Shown: positions 21,114-31,284 of the stretch, piece by piece
How the letters are laid out: the number at the start of each line of letters is the position of its first letter
How positions within the stretch are numbered: the stretch's first letter is position 1
Source of the DNA: Kutzneria viridogrisea
Lineage (GTDB): Bacteria > Actinomycetota > Actinomycetes > Mycobacteriales > Pseudonocardiaceae
Assembly (NCBI GenBank): GCA_014138725.1
Contig: JACJID010000004.1
Coordinates: 868,001 to 932,000, forward strand
Reading direction: 5' to 3'
Length of the DNA: 64,000 nucleotides
Program-made: the position numbers and the translations under genes
The notes under the pieces: model-generated
The model's database searches: none
What the model saw: the letters and a program-made list of their open reading frames with translations, nothing else
What the model was told of the DNA's origin: nothing

Positions 21114-22487
21114 GCTGCGCCGCCGCACCGCGTAGTACAGGACCACCAGCAGCGCCGTGAACGGGATCCCGGCCTTCCAGGCGGTGTCGAACTGCTCGGT
21201 GAAGGCCGTCGTCACGAGCACGGCGAGCACGAAGGCCATGGCGAGCACGGTGGTGACCGGCGCACCGGGCAGGCGGACGGCGGGGCGGGGCTGCCCGGCG
21301 CGGGCCCGCCGGAACGCGAGGTGGCTGGCGAAGATCAGCAGCCAGGTGACCAGCGCCCCGAACAGGGCGAGGCCGAGCATGATCGGGAACGCCCGCTGCG
21401 GGGAGACCACGGAGACCAGTGCGGCCACGGCCAGCCCGCCCGCGGACAGCGCGAGCGCGTTGCGCGGGCTGCCGCTGGGGCTGACCCGGCCCACCCACTT
21501 CGGCGCGAACCCGTCCAGCGCCAGGGAGTGCGCCATGCGGGAGCTGACGTACAGGTTGGTGTTCATGGCCGACAGCGCGGCGGTGAGCACCACGAAGTTC
21601 ATGATCCCGGCCGCGGCGGGCACCCCGGCGAGCGCGAACAGGGTGACGAACGGGCTCTGCTCCACGCCGTCGGCCCCAGCGGCCTGCTGCCAGGGCACGA
21701 TGGTGACCACGATGAGCGTGGCGAGCACGTAGAACAGCAGCAGCCGCACCACCATGCCGCGGGCGGCGCGCGGCACGGACCGGGCCGGGTCGCGGGTCTC
21801 GGCGGCGGCCACGGCCACGGCCTCGGTGCCCAGGTAGCTGAAGGTCACCACGGTCAGCGCGAGCCACACGCTGCCCAGCCCGTTGGGGGCGAAGCCGCCG
21901 TGCTCGACCAGCCCGCCGAAGCCCACCGCGGGACGGGAGGGCAGGCCGACCACCACGTAGGTCAGGCCGAGCAGCACGAACACCACGATGGCCGCGACCT
22001 TGATCATGGCGAACCAGTACTCGAACTCGCCGAAGAACCGCACGGCCAGCGCGTTGATGCCCAGCATCACCACGGAGAACACCACGACGGGCAGCCACAG
22101 CGGCAGCTGCGGCCACCAGAACCGGACGTACAGGCCCGCGGCCACCACCTCGCTGCCGAGGTTCACGGCGACCGCGGCCCAGTACATCCAACGCTGCACG
22201 AAACCGGCGAGCGGGCCCAGGTAGCGCTGGGCCACGGCGCCGAACCCGCCCGCCTCCGGGTGCACGACGATCATCTCGGCCAGGGCGTAGGCCAGGGCCA
22301 GTGCGACCAGCGCGGCCACCAGGTAGGCCACCACCACCGCGGGCCCGGCCAGCGAGATGGCCAGTCCGGACCCGAGGAACAACCCGGTCCCGATCGCGCC
22401 GCCCAGCGCGATCATGCCCACCTGCCTGCCGGACAGTTCCCGGTGCAGCGCCCCACCCCTTGTGCCAGTCACCCGGACATACTGCAC
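21069..22487 (-). CDS. Amino-acid permease (APC superfamily)
   Basis: A 472-residue transporter with about 12 predicted membrane helices. The first contains the APC signature IALGGAIGTGLFLGSGLAIS, followed by ALAEMIVVHPEAGGFG and FSYLGTEAVAVAAAETRDP. It is likely a proton-coupled importer of the aromatic/basic/GABA permease group (AnsP/GabP/CycA-like); the substrate cannot be assigned. Its C-terminal 15 codons overlap the convergent Uma2 gene. Confidence 0.9.
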   Translation of the reverse strand: MQYVRVTGTRGGALHRELSGRQVGMIALGGAIGTGLFLGSGLAISLAGPAVVVAYLVAALVALALAYALAEMIVVHPEAGGFGAVAQRYLGPLAGFVQRWMYWAAVAVNLGSEVVAAGLYVRFWWPQLPLWLPVVVFSVVMLGINALAVRFFGEFEYWFAMIKVAAIVVFVLLGLTYVVVGLPSRPAVGFGGLVEHGGFAPNGLGSVWLALTVVTFSYLGTEAVAVAAAETRDPARSVPRAARGMVVRLLLFYVLATLIVVTIVPWQQAAGADGVEQSPFVTLFALAGVPAAAGIMNFVVLTAALSAMNTNLYVSSRMAHSLALDGFAPKWVGRVSPSGSPRNALALSAGGLAVAALVSVVSPQRAFPIMLGLALFGALVTWLLIFASHLAFRRARAGQPRPAVRLPGAPVTTVLAMAFVLAVLVTTAFTEQFDTAWKAGIPFTALLVVLYYAVRRRSSPAATGHRVEVDPQ

Positions 22488-22497
22488 GATCCGGTGA

Positions 22498-24309
22498 TCA
22501 GCCCGTGACGGTGATGGGCGTGCTCCCCGCCACGAGCCTCCAGTCCACGGTGGCGAACCTGGCGGGGTCGATGCTGCCCGCGGCCTTGGTCCAGTCGATC
22601 AGCTGCTGGCGGATCTCCAGCTGGCGGTTGTAGACCACCTCGGCCTTGCTGATGTGCGGGAAGCCACCGCCACCGGACTGCCGGTAGTTGTTGACGGCCA
22701 CCACGAACTGCTGGTCGGCGGCCAGCGCCTTGCCCGCGTAGGTGAGGTTGGCGATGCGCTGCCCGACCGGCTTGGTCACGTCGATGTCGTAGGCCAGCGG
22801 GGCGTCCAGGCCGGAGACCACGTCGTAGTTGTAGTCCGGGGTGCCGTTGACGGCGGTCGGGGTCGGCGCGTTGGTGACGGCCTCGGCCGGGTAGCTGCCG
22901 GGGCCGGGCAGCTGCTTGAAGTACTGGGCGGAGAACTCCAGGTAGTCCTTGACCTGGGCGCCGGTCAGCTTCACCGCGAGCAGGGTGTTGTCGTAGATGT
23001 AGAGCCCGGCCACGTCGCGGATGGTGACCTGCCCGGCGGGGATCGCGGCGTCCCGGTTGAACGGGGCGGCGATGGACAGCACCGGCAGCGTGCCGCCAAC
23101 GGCCTGCTTCACGGTGTCGGCCTGCACGTGGTTGATGAAGTCCAACGCGGGCACGTCCTGGTAGCGGGCGGTGGCGCAGGACATGGCCTGGGTGCAGGTG
23201 CCGACCGGGGAGTTCACGTAGCCGACGACCAGTTCGTGGTCGGACTTGAGCAGCTTGGTGATCTTCGGGTCCTCGGGCACGGTGTTGGAGTTGAGCACCT
23301 GCGAGGACACGGCCCTGACCTGCCAGCCGTCCCGCCAGCCCCACTCCAGGTCCACGTCGATCAGGCTCAGCCGCTCGCCCCACAGCAACGGCTCGGTCAG
23401 CACGACCTGCTTGCCGGTGGCCTTGTTGGTGACCAGCCGCTGCGGGATCTCCACGTGCGCGTGGCCGACCAGGATCGCGTCGATGCCCGGCACCTGCTCG
23501 GCGACCAGGGTGGCGGCGTTCTCCGGGTAGGGCAGGGCGTCGCCGTAGGAGGAGGACGTGTCGGCCCCGGAGTGGGCGGCGACCAGCACCACCTCGGCAC
23601 CGGCCCGGCGCATCCTCGGCACCCAGACGGCCGCCTGCTCGACCAGGCCGGGGAAGCTCATCTTGCCCTCGACGTTGGCCTTGTCCCACAGCGCGATGCC
23701 GGGGTTGGTCAGGCCGAGGATGCCCACCCGCACCGGCGGGGCGCCCGCGGGGAACACGGTCTTGAGCACGTACGGCTTGAAGGCGGGCCGCCCGGTGGTG
23801 GCGTCCAGCGCGTTGGCGCCCAGCAGCGGGAAGTCCAGCTGCTGCTCGTAGGCGCGCAGCAGCGGGATGCCGTAGTTGAACTCGTGGTTGCCCAGGGCCG
23901 CGGCGTCGTAGCCCATCTGGTTCATCGCGGCGGCCATCGGGTGGATGCGCCTGCGGTTGATCGGCGCGACCTTGGCGAAGTAGTAGGCCAGCGGGGTGCC
24001 CTGGATGGTGTCGCCCGCGTCGATCAGCAGGGTGTTGCGCCTGCCGCGCTCCTTGCGCACCGCCTCGACCAGGGTCGCGACCTTGGCCAGACCGACGTCG
24101 TTGTGCTTGGCGTCGTCGTACTCCTTGCCCGCGTAGTAGTCCCAGTTGAACACGTGGCCGTGCAGGTCGGTGGTGCCCATCACGGTCAGCCGGAACGGGC
24201 GGCGCGCGGGGTCGGCCGAGGCGGGCGCGGAGGTCGCGGCGAAACCGGCGGCGGCCAGCACGGCGGCGGCGCCACCGGTCAGGACGGTGCGGCGGGGCAG
24301 GGTGGACAC
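22498..24309 (-). CDS. Secreted 5'-nucleotidase / 2',3'-cyclic phosphodiesterase
   Basis: A 603-residue exported phosphoesterase. The start STLPRRTVLTGGAAAVLAA is a twin-arginine signal ending near ASA. The metallophosphatase domain has MGTTDLHGHVFNW, IDAGDTIQGTPLA, ALGNHEFNYG and LVGHAHVEIP. A C-terminal 5'-nucleotidase domain with ITGAQ-type AVKLTGAQVKDYLEFSAQYF follows. It should release phosphate and nucleosides outside the cell. GTG 24309 follows GGAGGAG; the open frame extends upstream but without family similarity. Confidence 0.92.
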   Translation of the reverse strand: MSTLPRRTVLTGGAAAVLAAAGFAATSAPASADPARRPFRLTVMGTTDLHGHVFNWDYYAGKEYDDAKHNDVGLAKVATLVEAVRKERGRRNTLLIDAGDTIQGTPLAYYFAKVAPINRRRIHPMAAAMNQMGYDAAALGNHEFNYGIPLLRAYEQQLDFPLLGANALDATTGRPAFKPYVLKTVFPAGAPPVRVGILGLTNPGIALWDKANVEGKMSFPGLVEQAAVWVPRMRRAGAEVVLVAAHSGADTSSSYGDALPYPENAATLVAEQVPGIDAILVGHAHVEIPQRLVTNKATGKQVVLTEPLLWGERLSLIDVDLEWGWRDGWQVRAVSSQVLNSNTVPEDPKITKLLKSDHELVVGYVNSPVGTCTQAMSCATARYQDVPALDFINHVQADTVKQAVGGTLPVLSIAAPFNRDAAIPAGQVTIRDVAGLYIYDNTLLAVKLTGAQVKDYLEFSAQYFKQLPGPGSYPAEAVTNAPTPTAVNGTPDYNYDVVSGLDAPLAYDIDVTKPVGQRIANLTYAGKALAADQQFVVAVNNYRQSGGGGFPHISKAEVVYNRQLEIRQQLIDWTKAAGSIDPARFATVDWRLVAGSTPITVTG

Positions 24310-24393
24310 GGAGCTCCTCCGGTCTGTGCGGGGCAAGGTGTTGTGCGCGCACAACATAACCTCGCCCCGGCCCAGCGGGGGTGTGACCGCTGG

Positions 24394-24445
24394 GCGGGAC
24401 TCGGCTGTGGGAGAGCGGGACTCGCGCTCCCCAGGGCGGGACTCG
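24394..24445. repeat. 21-bp phased array of GCGGGACTCG cores (3 units)
   Basis: Cores GCGGGACTCG start at 24394, 24415 and 24436, exactly 21 bp apart. The array lies between the rsmB stop (24449) and the nucleotidase start, so it directly follows a minus-strand gene as do the arrays at 6105 and 42688. Confidence 0.8.
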
Positions 24446-24448
24446 CGG

Positions 24449-25891
24449 TCAGTTGGGGCGGCGCAGCAGGGCGCAGAACATGGCGTCGGTGCCGTGCAGG
24501 TGCGGCCACAGCTGGACCGCGGGCCCCTTGCCAAGCTCGGGCACGCCCGGGAAGTACTCACGGGTGTCGATCTGCTCGGCCCCGGTGCGCCGGACCACGT
24601 CGGAGGTCACGCCCACGGTCTCGCGCAGGTGCGGGGAACACACCACGTAGGCCACGACCCCGCCGGGGCGCACCAGTTCCAGCGCGGACAGCAGCAGTTC
24701 GCGCTGAAGCTTGGTCAGGTCGGCCACGTCGGAGGGCTGGCGCCGCCAGCGGGCCTCCGGGCGGCGGCGCAGCGCGCCAAGGCCGGTGCACGGGGCGTCG
24801 ACCAGCACCCGGTCGAAGGTCCCCGGCTGGAACGGCGTCTCCCGGCCGTCGGCCACATGCACGGTCACCGGCAGACCTTGCGTCGCGCTGCGGATCAGAT
24901 CGGCACGGTGCGGGGCCTTCTCCACGGCGTCCAGGGTGCCGCCCTGCAACCCGGCCAGCGCCGCGAGCAGCACCGCCTTGCCGCCGGGCCCGGCGCACAG
25001 GTCCAGCCAGCGCTCGTCCGTGCCGGTCAGCGGCACGCGGGTCAGCGCCAGCGCGCACAGCTGGCTGCCCTCGTCCTGCACGGCGGCCAGCTTCTCGCGC
25101 ACCGGCTCCAGGTCGCCGGGATCGCCCGCACCGGCCTCCAGGTGCACGCCGTAGGGCGAGTACGGGGCCACGTCCCCGCCGGTGATCGCGGCCAGCTCCT
25201 CGCTGGTGACCTCGCCGGGACGGGCGGCCAGGTGCACGGCGGGGCGGGCGTCGTCGGCACGCAGCGCGGCGGCCAGCCCCTCGCCCTTGTCCGCCAGTGC
25301 ATCCGCGAAGGCCTGCGCGATCCACTTCGGGTGCGCGTTGACCAGCGCCTGGTGGCCGACCGGGTCCTGCTCGGCCTCGGGCGCCAGCTCGGCCATCCAG
25401 GCGGCCTCGTCGCGCTCGGAGACCTTGCGCAGCACGGCGTTGACGAACCCGGCCGGGCCCGAGCCGTGGTTGGCGCGCACCAGGTCCACAGTGGACGCCA
25501 CTGCGGCGTGCGAGGGGATCCTGGTGCGCAGCAACTGGTACGCGCCCAGCCGCATGGCATCCAGGAACGGACCGTCCACATCGGACAGCGGCCGGTCGGC
25601 GCAGGCGCCCAGCACCGCGTCGAGCAGGCCCTGCGCACGGGCGGCGCCGTAGGTCAGCTCGGTGGCCAGCGCGGCGTCGCGCCCACTGAGCTTGCGCTCC
25701 CGCAACAGTTTGGGCAGCACCAGGTTGGCGTAGGCGTCGCGCTCACGCACCGCGCGCAGCACGTCCAGGGCGACCTGCCTGGTCGGGTCCTCCTGCGGCG
25801 GGCGGCGTGGGCCCACCCTGCGGGCGGGCGGGTGCGGGCGTCGGGGACGCGACGGCCGTTGCTGCCTGCCGCCGTGGTTGCGCTCCGTCAC
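24449..25891 (-). CDS. rsmB: 16S rRNA (cytosine-C5) methyltransferase
   Basis: A 480-residue enzyme that methylates C967 of 16S rRNA (E. coli numbering). A basic, Arg/Pro-rich leader of about 35 residues is followed by a NusB-like RNA-binding domain and a Rossmann methyltransferase domain with [34 protein letters not shown] and the nucleophile segment [13 protein letters not shown]. It overlaps fmt by 4 nt, forming def-fmt-rsmB, a common translation-linked unit. Confidence 0.95.
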   Translation of the reverse strand: MTERNHGGRQQRPSRPRRPHPPARRVGPRRPPQEDPTRQVALDVLRAVRERDAYANLVLPKLLRERKLSGRDAALATELTYGAARAQGLLDAVLGACADRPLSDVDGPFLDAMRLGAYQLLRTRIPSHAAVASTVDLVRANHGSGPAGFVNAVLRKVSERDEAAWMAELAPEAEQDPVGHQALVNAHPKWIAQAFADALADKGEGLAAALRADDARPAVHLAARPGEVTSEELAAITGGDVAPYSPYGVHLEAGAGDPGDLEPVREKLAAVQDEGSQLCALALTRVPLTGTDERWLDLCAGPGGKAVLLAALAGLQGGTLDAVEKAPHRADLIRSATQGLPVTVHVADGRETPFQPGTFDRVLVDAPCTGLGALRRRPEARWRRQPSDVADLTKLQRELLLSALELVRPGGVVAYVVCSPHLRETVGVTSDVVRRTGAEQIDTREYFPGVPELGKGPAVQLWPHLHGTDAMFCALLRRPN

Positions 25892-26814
25892 GCCAACTGC
25901 TCCCCTGCTCCGATCCGCGTACCGCGCGCCCAGTCGACGGCGGCCATCCTCTTCTTGCCCTGTGCCTGCACCTCGCCGAGCTGCACGGCGGTGGTGGCCG
26001 TACCCACGAGCACCCGGCGTTTCTCCACCCGCAGTTCGCCGGGGGCCAGTCCGTCCACATCGGACACCGTGACCGGCCCGAGCTTGAGCCGCTCCTCGCG
26101 GAACACCACCCAGGCCCCCGGCTCCGGGGTGACCGCGCGGGCCAGCCGGTCCACGGCCATGGCCGGGGCGGTCAGGTCCAGGTGCGCGTCCTCGACGGTG
26201 ATCTTGCCCGCGTAGCTGACGCCCTCGGCGGGCTGCTCCACGGCGAGCAGTGTGCCGTCCTCGATACCGTCCACAGTGGAGGTGAGCAGGCGCGCGCCGG
26301 ACTCGGCCAGCCTGCCCAGCAGCTCACCTGAGGTGTCGGTGGGCCCGACCGGCTCGGTGACCACGCCGAACACCGGTCCGGCGTCCAGTTCCTTGACGAT
26401 GCGGAACGTGCTGGCCCCGGTGATCTCGTCCCCGTTGCGCACGGCGGCCTGCACGGGGGCGGCCCCGCGCCAGGCGGGCAGCAGCGAGAAGTGCAGGTTC
26501 ACCCAGCCGTGCCTGGGCACGTCGAGCGTGCGCTGCGGCAGCAGGGCGCCGTAGGCCACCACCGGGCAGCAGTCGGGGGCCAGCTCGCGCAGCCGGTCCA
26601 GGAACTCGGGGTCACCGGCCTTGACCGGGCTGAGCACCTCGATGCCGTGCTGGTCGGCCAGTGCGGCGACCGGGGAGCGGACCAGTCCCCTGCCCCGACC
26701 AGCGGGCGCGTCCGGGCGGGTGACCACGGCGACCACCTCGTGGCGGTCGGAGGAGATCAGCGCGCGCAGCGAGGGCAGCGCGACCTCGGGCGTACCGGCG
26801 AAGACCAGGCGCAT
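25888..26814 (-). CDS. fmt: Methionyl-tRNA formyltransferase
   Basis: The 308-residue enzyme formylates initiator Met-tRNA with 10-formyl-THF. Seen are the start [19 protein letters not shown], the catalytic region [19 protein letters not shown] with Asn/His, and [18 protein letters not shown]. It shares one base with the def stop and overlaps rsmB by 4 nt. Confidence 0.97.
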   Translation of the reverse strand: MRLVFAGTPEVALPSLRALISSDRHEVVAVVTRPDAPAGRGRGLVRSPVAALADQHGIEVLSPVKAGDPEFLDRLRELAPDCCPVVAYGALLPQRTLDVPRHGWVNLHFSLLPAWRGAAPVQAAVRNGDEITGASTFRIVKELDAGPVFGVVTEPVGPTDTSGELLGRLAESGARLLTSTVDGIEDGTLLAVEQPAEGVSYAGKITVEDAHLDLTAPAMAVDRLARAVTPEPGAWVVFREERLKLGPVTVSDVDGLAPGELRVEKRRVLVGTATTAVQLGEVQAQGKKRMAAVDWARGTRIGAGEQLA

Positions 26815-27299
26815 CAGCGCTCACCCCCGGCGGCGCGCAGCGCGAACTCACGGGCCCTCGGCTCCAGCCGGTCCACGTAGAGCACCCCGTCCAGGTGGTC
26901 CACCTCGTGCTGCACGCAGCGGGCCAGCAGGTGGTCCCCGGTGACCTCGATCGGCTCCCCGTACATGTTCCAGCCGGTGGCCACCACCTCCAGGTGGCGT
27001 CGGCAGTCCACCGACACGCCCGGGATGGACAGGCAGCCCTCGGGGCCGTCCTGGTAGCCCTCGCCGAGCACCTCGACCACGGGGTTGACCAGGTGACCGG
27101 CGTGCCCGTCGCAGTGGTAGGTGAACACGCGCAGGTCCACCCCGATCTGCGGGGCGGCCAGCCCAGCCCCGCCGGTGGCCTCCATGGTGTCCCACATGTC
27201 CCGGACCAGGCCGTGGAACTCCTTGTCGAAGTCGACGACCTCGGTGGCGCGGCTGCGCAGCACCGGGTCACCGAGTAGCCGGATCGGCTGAGCGGTCAC
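26814..27299 (-). CDS. def: Peptide deformylase
   Basis: The 161-residue metalloenzyme removes the N-terminal formyl group from new proteins. All three motifs are intact: [20 protein letters not shown] with the metal Cys, and QHEVDHLDG with the two metal His and catalytic Glu. It starts the def-fmt-rsmB unit, and a 25-bp-arm palindrome precedes it at 27344-27400. Confidence 0.96.
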   Translation of the reverse strand: MTAQPIRLLGDPVLRSRATEVVDFDKEFHGLVRDMWDTMEATGGAGLAAPQIGVDLRVFTYHCDGHAGHLVNPVVEVLGEGYQDGPEGCLSIPGVSVDCRRHLEVVATGWNMYGEPIEVTGDHLLARCVQHEVDHLDGVLYVDRLEPRAREFALRAAGGER

Positions 27300-27343
27300 A
27301 GTTCTCCCTGGGCGGGCGGATGGCGAACTGACTCAGTCTAGTG

Positions 27344-27400
27344 GTGCCATGAAAGTGCCGTTCCTGGCGTCAGGTGCCAGGAACGGCACTTTCATGGCAC
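27344..27400. repeat. Perfect 25-bp-arm palindrome, member of the 43-bp repeat family
   Basis: Arms 27344-27368 and 27376-27400 are perfectly complementary around the loop GTCAGGT. The inner part 27351-27393 has the 13+17+13 layout of the repeats at 12762 and 31990, with arms GAAAGTGCCGTTC and GAACGGCACTTTC. It sits 7 nt behind the ggt stop, so it probably also serves as the ggt terminator stem and separates ggt from def. Confidence 0.88.
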
Positions 27401-27406
27401 GAGGGG

Positions 27407-29245
27407 TCAGCCCGCGCGCACCACCATGGCCGAGCCGCCGCCCCGCCGGGTGGTCTCGGCGGCGGCCTGCCAGCGGCCGTCGGGCAACCGCTCCACCCCG
27501 GTGGCGGCGCCGATCTCCGCGCTGGTCGCGAACTTCTGGCCCAGTGCCCTGAGCTGTGCCGCCTCGGGGGCGGCCAGGAAGGCGGGCTCGGCGTCGGCTG
27601 CGGCCCCGTTGCGCTGGCTGGCCCTGGGCGCGGCGATGGCCCGCACCAGCGGCAGGCCCCGGTCGATGCGCTCGGTCAGCACCTGGAGCACGGTGGTGAT
27701 GATCGTCGCTCCGCCGGGGCTGCCGGTGGCGAACCAGGGCTGGCCGTCGCGCAGCACGATCGTCGGCGAGATCGAGGAGCGCGGGCGCTTGCCGGGGCCG
27801 GGCAGGTTCGGGTCGGGCACGCCGGGGGTGACCGGGCTGAACGAGAAGTCGGTCAGCTCGTTGTTGAGCAGGAACCCGCGCCCCGGCACGACGATGCCGC
27901 TGCCGCCGGTCTGCTCGATGGTCAGCGTGTACTCGACGATGTTGCCCCACCGGTCGGCCACGGTGAGGTTGGTGGTGTTCTCCCCCTCGTACGGGGTGGG
28001 CGCGGCCGTGCCCGTGTCCGCGCAGTCCTCCGGGTCGCGCGGGTCACCGGGGGCGACGGGGCTGGTCAGCGCCTTGCTGTCGGAGATCAGGCAGGCACGG
28101 CTGTCGGCGAAGCGCTGGGACAGCAGCTGCCTGGTCGGCACCGAGTTGACCGCGGGGTCGCCGACCCAGCGGTTGCGGTCGGCGAAGGCGAGGCGGCTGG
28201 ACTCCAGGAAGTGGTGCAGGTACTGGGTCTGGCTGGCGTGCTTTATGTCGGTGTCTTCCAGGATGTTCAGCGACTCGCCCACGGTGGTGCCGCCCGAGGA
28301 CGAGGGCGCCATGCCGTAGACATCCAGCCCCCGATAGCGCACGTGCGTGGGGTCGCGGCGGATCGTGTGGTAGGCGCGCAGGTCCTCGGTGCTGAGCTTG
28401 CCGGGGCGCACCACCCTGGTCGAGGCCGGGTCCACCGGTGGGTGCCGCACGGTGCTGACGATGTCCTTGGCGAGATCGCCCCGGTACAGCGCCTCCACCC
28501 CTTCACGGCCCAGCAGCTGGTAGGTGCGGGCCAGGTCGGGGTTGCGCATGACGGTGCCGACCGCGGGCGGCTGGCCGCCAGGCATGAACAGCGCGCGGGT
28601 CGCCGGGAAGGCGGAGAACCGCTCGGCGTTGTCGGCGGTCTGCTGACGGAAGGTGCTGTCGACCACGAACCCGTTGCTGGCGATGCGCTCGGCGGGCCGC
28701 AGCGCCTCGTCCAGGTCGATGGAGCCCCAGCGGTCCAGGGCGCTCTGCCAGGTCGCCGGGGTGCCGGGCGTGCCGACCGAGAGCCCGCTGGTGACGGCCT
28801 CGGCGAAGGGCAGCGGCTTGCCGTTCTCGACGAACAGCTTGTCGTCAGCGGACTTCGGCGCGGTCTCACGTCCGTCCAAGGTGGACACCTCGTGCGTGTC
28901 CGCGTCGTAGTAGACGAAGTAGCCGCCACCGCCGATGCCCGCCGAGTACGGCTCGGTGACGCCGAGTGCGGCGGCCGTGGCCACCGCGGCGTCCACGGCG
29001 TTGCCCCCTCTGCGCAGCACCTCGATGCCCGCGGCCGAGGCGTCCGGGTCCACGCTGGCCACGACCCCGCCGTACCCGGTGGCCACCGGGCTCTTGGTGG
29101 GCGTGGCGGCAGCGGTGTTCGGCGCGACGAGGGCAGCGGCGGCCACGGCGGCGGTCGCCACCGCCACCATCCTGGAAGTACGCAACACGTCTCCTCGAGT
29201 AGGCGACTGAGCGGCTCCACCCTCTCCGGTGGAGCCCGCGCTCAC
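27407..29245 (-). CDS. ggt: Gamma-glutamyltranspeptidase, exported
   Basis: An N-terminal-nucleophile hydrolase that cleaves gamma-glutamyl compounds outside the cell. A signal peptide lies at about residues 20-48 (RMVAVATAAVAAAALVAP). The proenzyme cleavage/nucleophile region is GENTTNLTVADRWGN, and the small subunit carries SSISPTIVLRDGQPWFATGSPGGA (oxyanion and substrate residues, written here in part). The GTG at 29245 overlaps the priA stop as GTGA and gives 612 residues. An alternative GTG at 29188 (593 residues) gives a tidier signal peptide, but its GAGGAG is only 2 nt away. Confidence 0.88.
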   Translation of the reverse strand: MSAGSTGEGGAAQSPTRGDVLRTSRMVAVATAAVAAAALVAPNTAAATPTKSPVATGYGGVVASVDPDASAAGIEVLRRGGNAVDAAVATAAALGVTEPYSAGIGGGGYFVYYDADTHEVSTLDGRETAPKSADDKLFVENGKPLPFAEAVTSGLSVGTPGTPATWQSALDRWGSIDLDEALRPAERIASNGFVVDSTFRQQTADNAERFSAFPATRALFMPGGQPPAVGTVMRNPDLARTYQLLGREGVEALYRGDLAKDIVSTVRHPPVDPASTRVVRPGKLSTEDLRAYHTIRRDPTHVRYRGLDVYGMAPSSSGGTTVGESLNILEDTDIKHASQTQYLHHFLESSRLAFADRNRWVGDPAVNSVPTRQLLSQRFADSRACLISDSKALTSPVAPGDPRDPEDCADTGTAAPTPYEGENTTNLTVADRWGNIVEYTLTIEQTGGSGIVVPGRGFLLNNELTDFSFSPVTPGVPDPNLPGPGKRPRSSISPTIVLRDGQPWFATGSPGGATIITTVLQVLTERIDRGLPLVRAIAAPRASQRNGAAADAEPAFLAAPEAAQLRALGQKFATSAEIGAATGVERLPDGRWQAAAETTRRGGGSAMVVRAG

Positions 29246-31260
29246 AAGAGTTCGAGCGGGTCCATGCGCACCAGCGCGAAGTCCGGGTCCTTGCGCGCCG
29301 TGCGCACCGAGACCGCCTCGGCCAGCGCGGCGGCCAGCGCCCGCCCCTCCCCGCGCACGGCCCTGACCAGCGCGCGCTCCTGCTCACTGTTGCCCTCGGC
29401 GTCCACCCGGCCGATCGGCACCGGCCCGAGCACCTCGCCGGATGGCGGCAACCTCAGCTCCTCGAGCAGGGCGTTGACCGCGTCCGGCGAGCCGTCCACC
29501 GCGGCCATCCGCACGGCGGGCGGGAAGCCCAGCTCGGTGCGACCGGCCAGTTCCTGGCTGGCGTGCCACACCGGGTCCCAGCGGATCAGCGCCTGCACGA
29601 CCGGGAGCGCGGACTCCGCGATGACCACCACCCTGCCCCCCTCGGCCCCGGGTCTGACCAGGGCGGCGGCGGTCATCCAGTGCCGCAGCGCCTGCTCGCT
29701 GGCGCGCAGGTCCGCGCGGCCCAGCATGGCCCAGCCGTCCAACAGCAGCGCCGCGCCGTAGCCGCCCTGGGCGACCGGCTCGGCGCCCGGGGTGCACACC
29801 ACCAGCGCGGGCGCGTCGGGCACCTCGGCGAGCACCTCGCCCGCGCCGGAGGTGCGCACCGCGAAGCCCGGGAAGGCGCGGCCCAGTTCCTCGGCCGTGC
29901 GGCGCGATCCGACGACGACCGCGCGCAGCCTGCGCGACCCGCAGGCCGGGCAGCGGAACGCCGCCTCCGCGGCCCCGCACCAGCGGCAGGCGGCCGGGCG
30001 TGGCATGCCGTCGTCCTGGCCGCCGGGCAGCGACAGCGGTCCCGCGCAGCGACGGCACATCGCGCGGGTCCTGCACTGCGCGCAGGCCAGTGCGGGCACG
30101 TAGCCGCGGCGCGGCACCTGCACCAGCACGGGTGCCCCCGCCTTGAGGGCGGCGCGCGCGGCGTCGAAGGCGAACCCGGGCAGCCGGGCGGTGCGGGCCG
30201 CCTCGTCGCGGGCGAGCTGCTCGTCGGTCTCGCCCACCGCGACCACGCGGGGCGCGGCGGCGCGCAACTGCTCACGCGCGGCCACGATCTCGTGCGCCCA
30301 CCCGCTGTCCACCAGCAACTGGGCCTCGGCGGTGCGGGCGAACCCGGCCACCAGCAGGCTGGCCCCGGTCAGGTGCGCCCGCTCCACGAGCACGTCGCGG
30401 GCGTGCGGGTAGGGGGCGAAGGGGGTCGCGTGCCCGCTGTCCCCGTCGTCCCAGACCACCAGCAGCCCGGGGACCTCGATCGGGGCGAAGCAGGCGGCAC
30501 GGGTGCCGACGACCACGCGCACGGCGCCGCGCCGCAGCAGCAGCCAGCGCTTGTAGCGCTCGCTCGGCCCCAGATCGGCCGACAGGGCGACCACCCCGTC
30601 CGCACCGATCAGCTGCACGCAGGCGGCGTGCACGCGCGCCACGTCGCGGTGGTCCGGCACCACCACGGCCACGCCGCGCCCGGTGGCGGCCACCGTGGTG
30701 ACGACCTCGGCCAGCCGCGCGGGCCAGTCCTCCCCCGGCAGCGCCTGCCAGACCGCGTGCGCCTGGCGTCCCGCGGCCATCGCGTCCAGGTAGGAACGCC
30801 CGCGCGGGTACCGCGACCAGCCCTCGGACTCCGGCGCGGGCGGCGGCGGTGCGGGTTCGGGCGCGGACTTGGCCTCGACCCGCGCGTGCCGTGGCGGGAT
30901 GGCCAACCGCACGACGTTGGTGAGCACTCCCGCGTAGCGCTCGGCGACGGCCTTGATCAGCTCGGCGATCTCCGGGCTGAGCACCGGCTCCGGCGAGACG
31001 ACCCGTTCGAGGTACACCAGGGAGCCGGTGAACGCGGTGTCCTCGGCGCGCTCCCACAGCAGCCCGTCCACCGCCTTGCCGTGGAAGCGGACCCGCACCC
31101 GGCAGCCCACCACCGCGTCATCGGCCAGTTGCTCGGGCACCAGGTAGTCGAACAGCCGGTTCAGGTGGGGCAGCGCCACGTCCACGCAGACGCGCGCCAC
31201 CGGCAGCGTGGCCGCCGGCTTGCGCTCGCCTCTGCGGTCGTTCTTGCTGCTGGTGGCCAT
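29242..31260 (-). CDS. priA: Replication restart protein PriA, helicase-motif-poor actinobacterial form
   Basis: A 672-residue PriA homologue. The N-terminal DNA-binding domain (ARVCVDVALPHLNRLFDYLVP) is clear, and a zinc region with paired cysteines is present (CAQCRTRAMCRRC, CRWCGA, CPACGSRR). The Walker A site is replaced by ALPGEDWPARL and the DEAH box by VVWDDGDSG, so ATPase activity is not expected; this loss is known for actinobacterial PriA. It should help reload the replisome at stalled forks. It overlaps ggt by 4 nt. metK, its usual upstream neighbour, is displaced by about 12 kb of accessory genes. Confidence 0.9.
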   Translation of the reverse strand: MATSSKNDRRGERKPAATLPVARVCVDVALPHLNRLFDYLVPEQLADDAVVGCRVRVRFHGKAVDGLLWERAEDTAFTGSLVYLERVVSPEPVLSPEIAELIKAVAERYAGVLTNVVRLAIPPRHARVEAKSAPEPAPPPPAPESEGWSRYPRGRSYLDAMAAGRQAHAVWQALPGEDWPARLAEVVTTVAATGRGVAVVVPDHRDVARVHAACVQLIGADGVVALSADLGPSERYKRWLLLRRGAVRVVVGTRAACFAPIEVPGLLVVWDDGDSGHATPFAPYPHARDVLVERAHLTGASLLVAGFARTAEAQLLVDSGWAHEIVAAREQLRAAAPRVVAVGETDEQLARDEAARTARLPGFAFDAARAALKAGAPVLVQVPRRGYVPALACAQCRTRAMCRRCAGPLSLPGGQDDGMPRPAACRWCGAAEAAFRCPACGSRRLRAVVVGSRRTAEELGRAFPGFAVRTSGAGEVLAEVPDAPALVVCTPGAEPVAQGGYGAALLLDGWAMLGRADLRASEQALRHWMTAAALVRPGAEGGRVVVIAESALPVVQALIRWDPVWHASQELAGRTELGFPPAVRMAAVDGSPDAVNALLEELRLPPSGEVLGPVPIGRVDAEGNSEQERALVRAVRGEGRALAAALAEAVSVRTARKDPDFALVRMDPLELL

Positions 31261-31284
31261 GACTGTGGTCTACCAGAGACCGGT

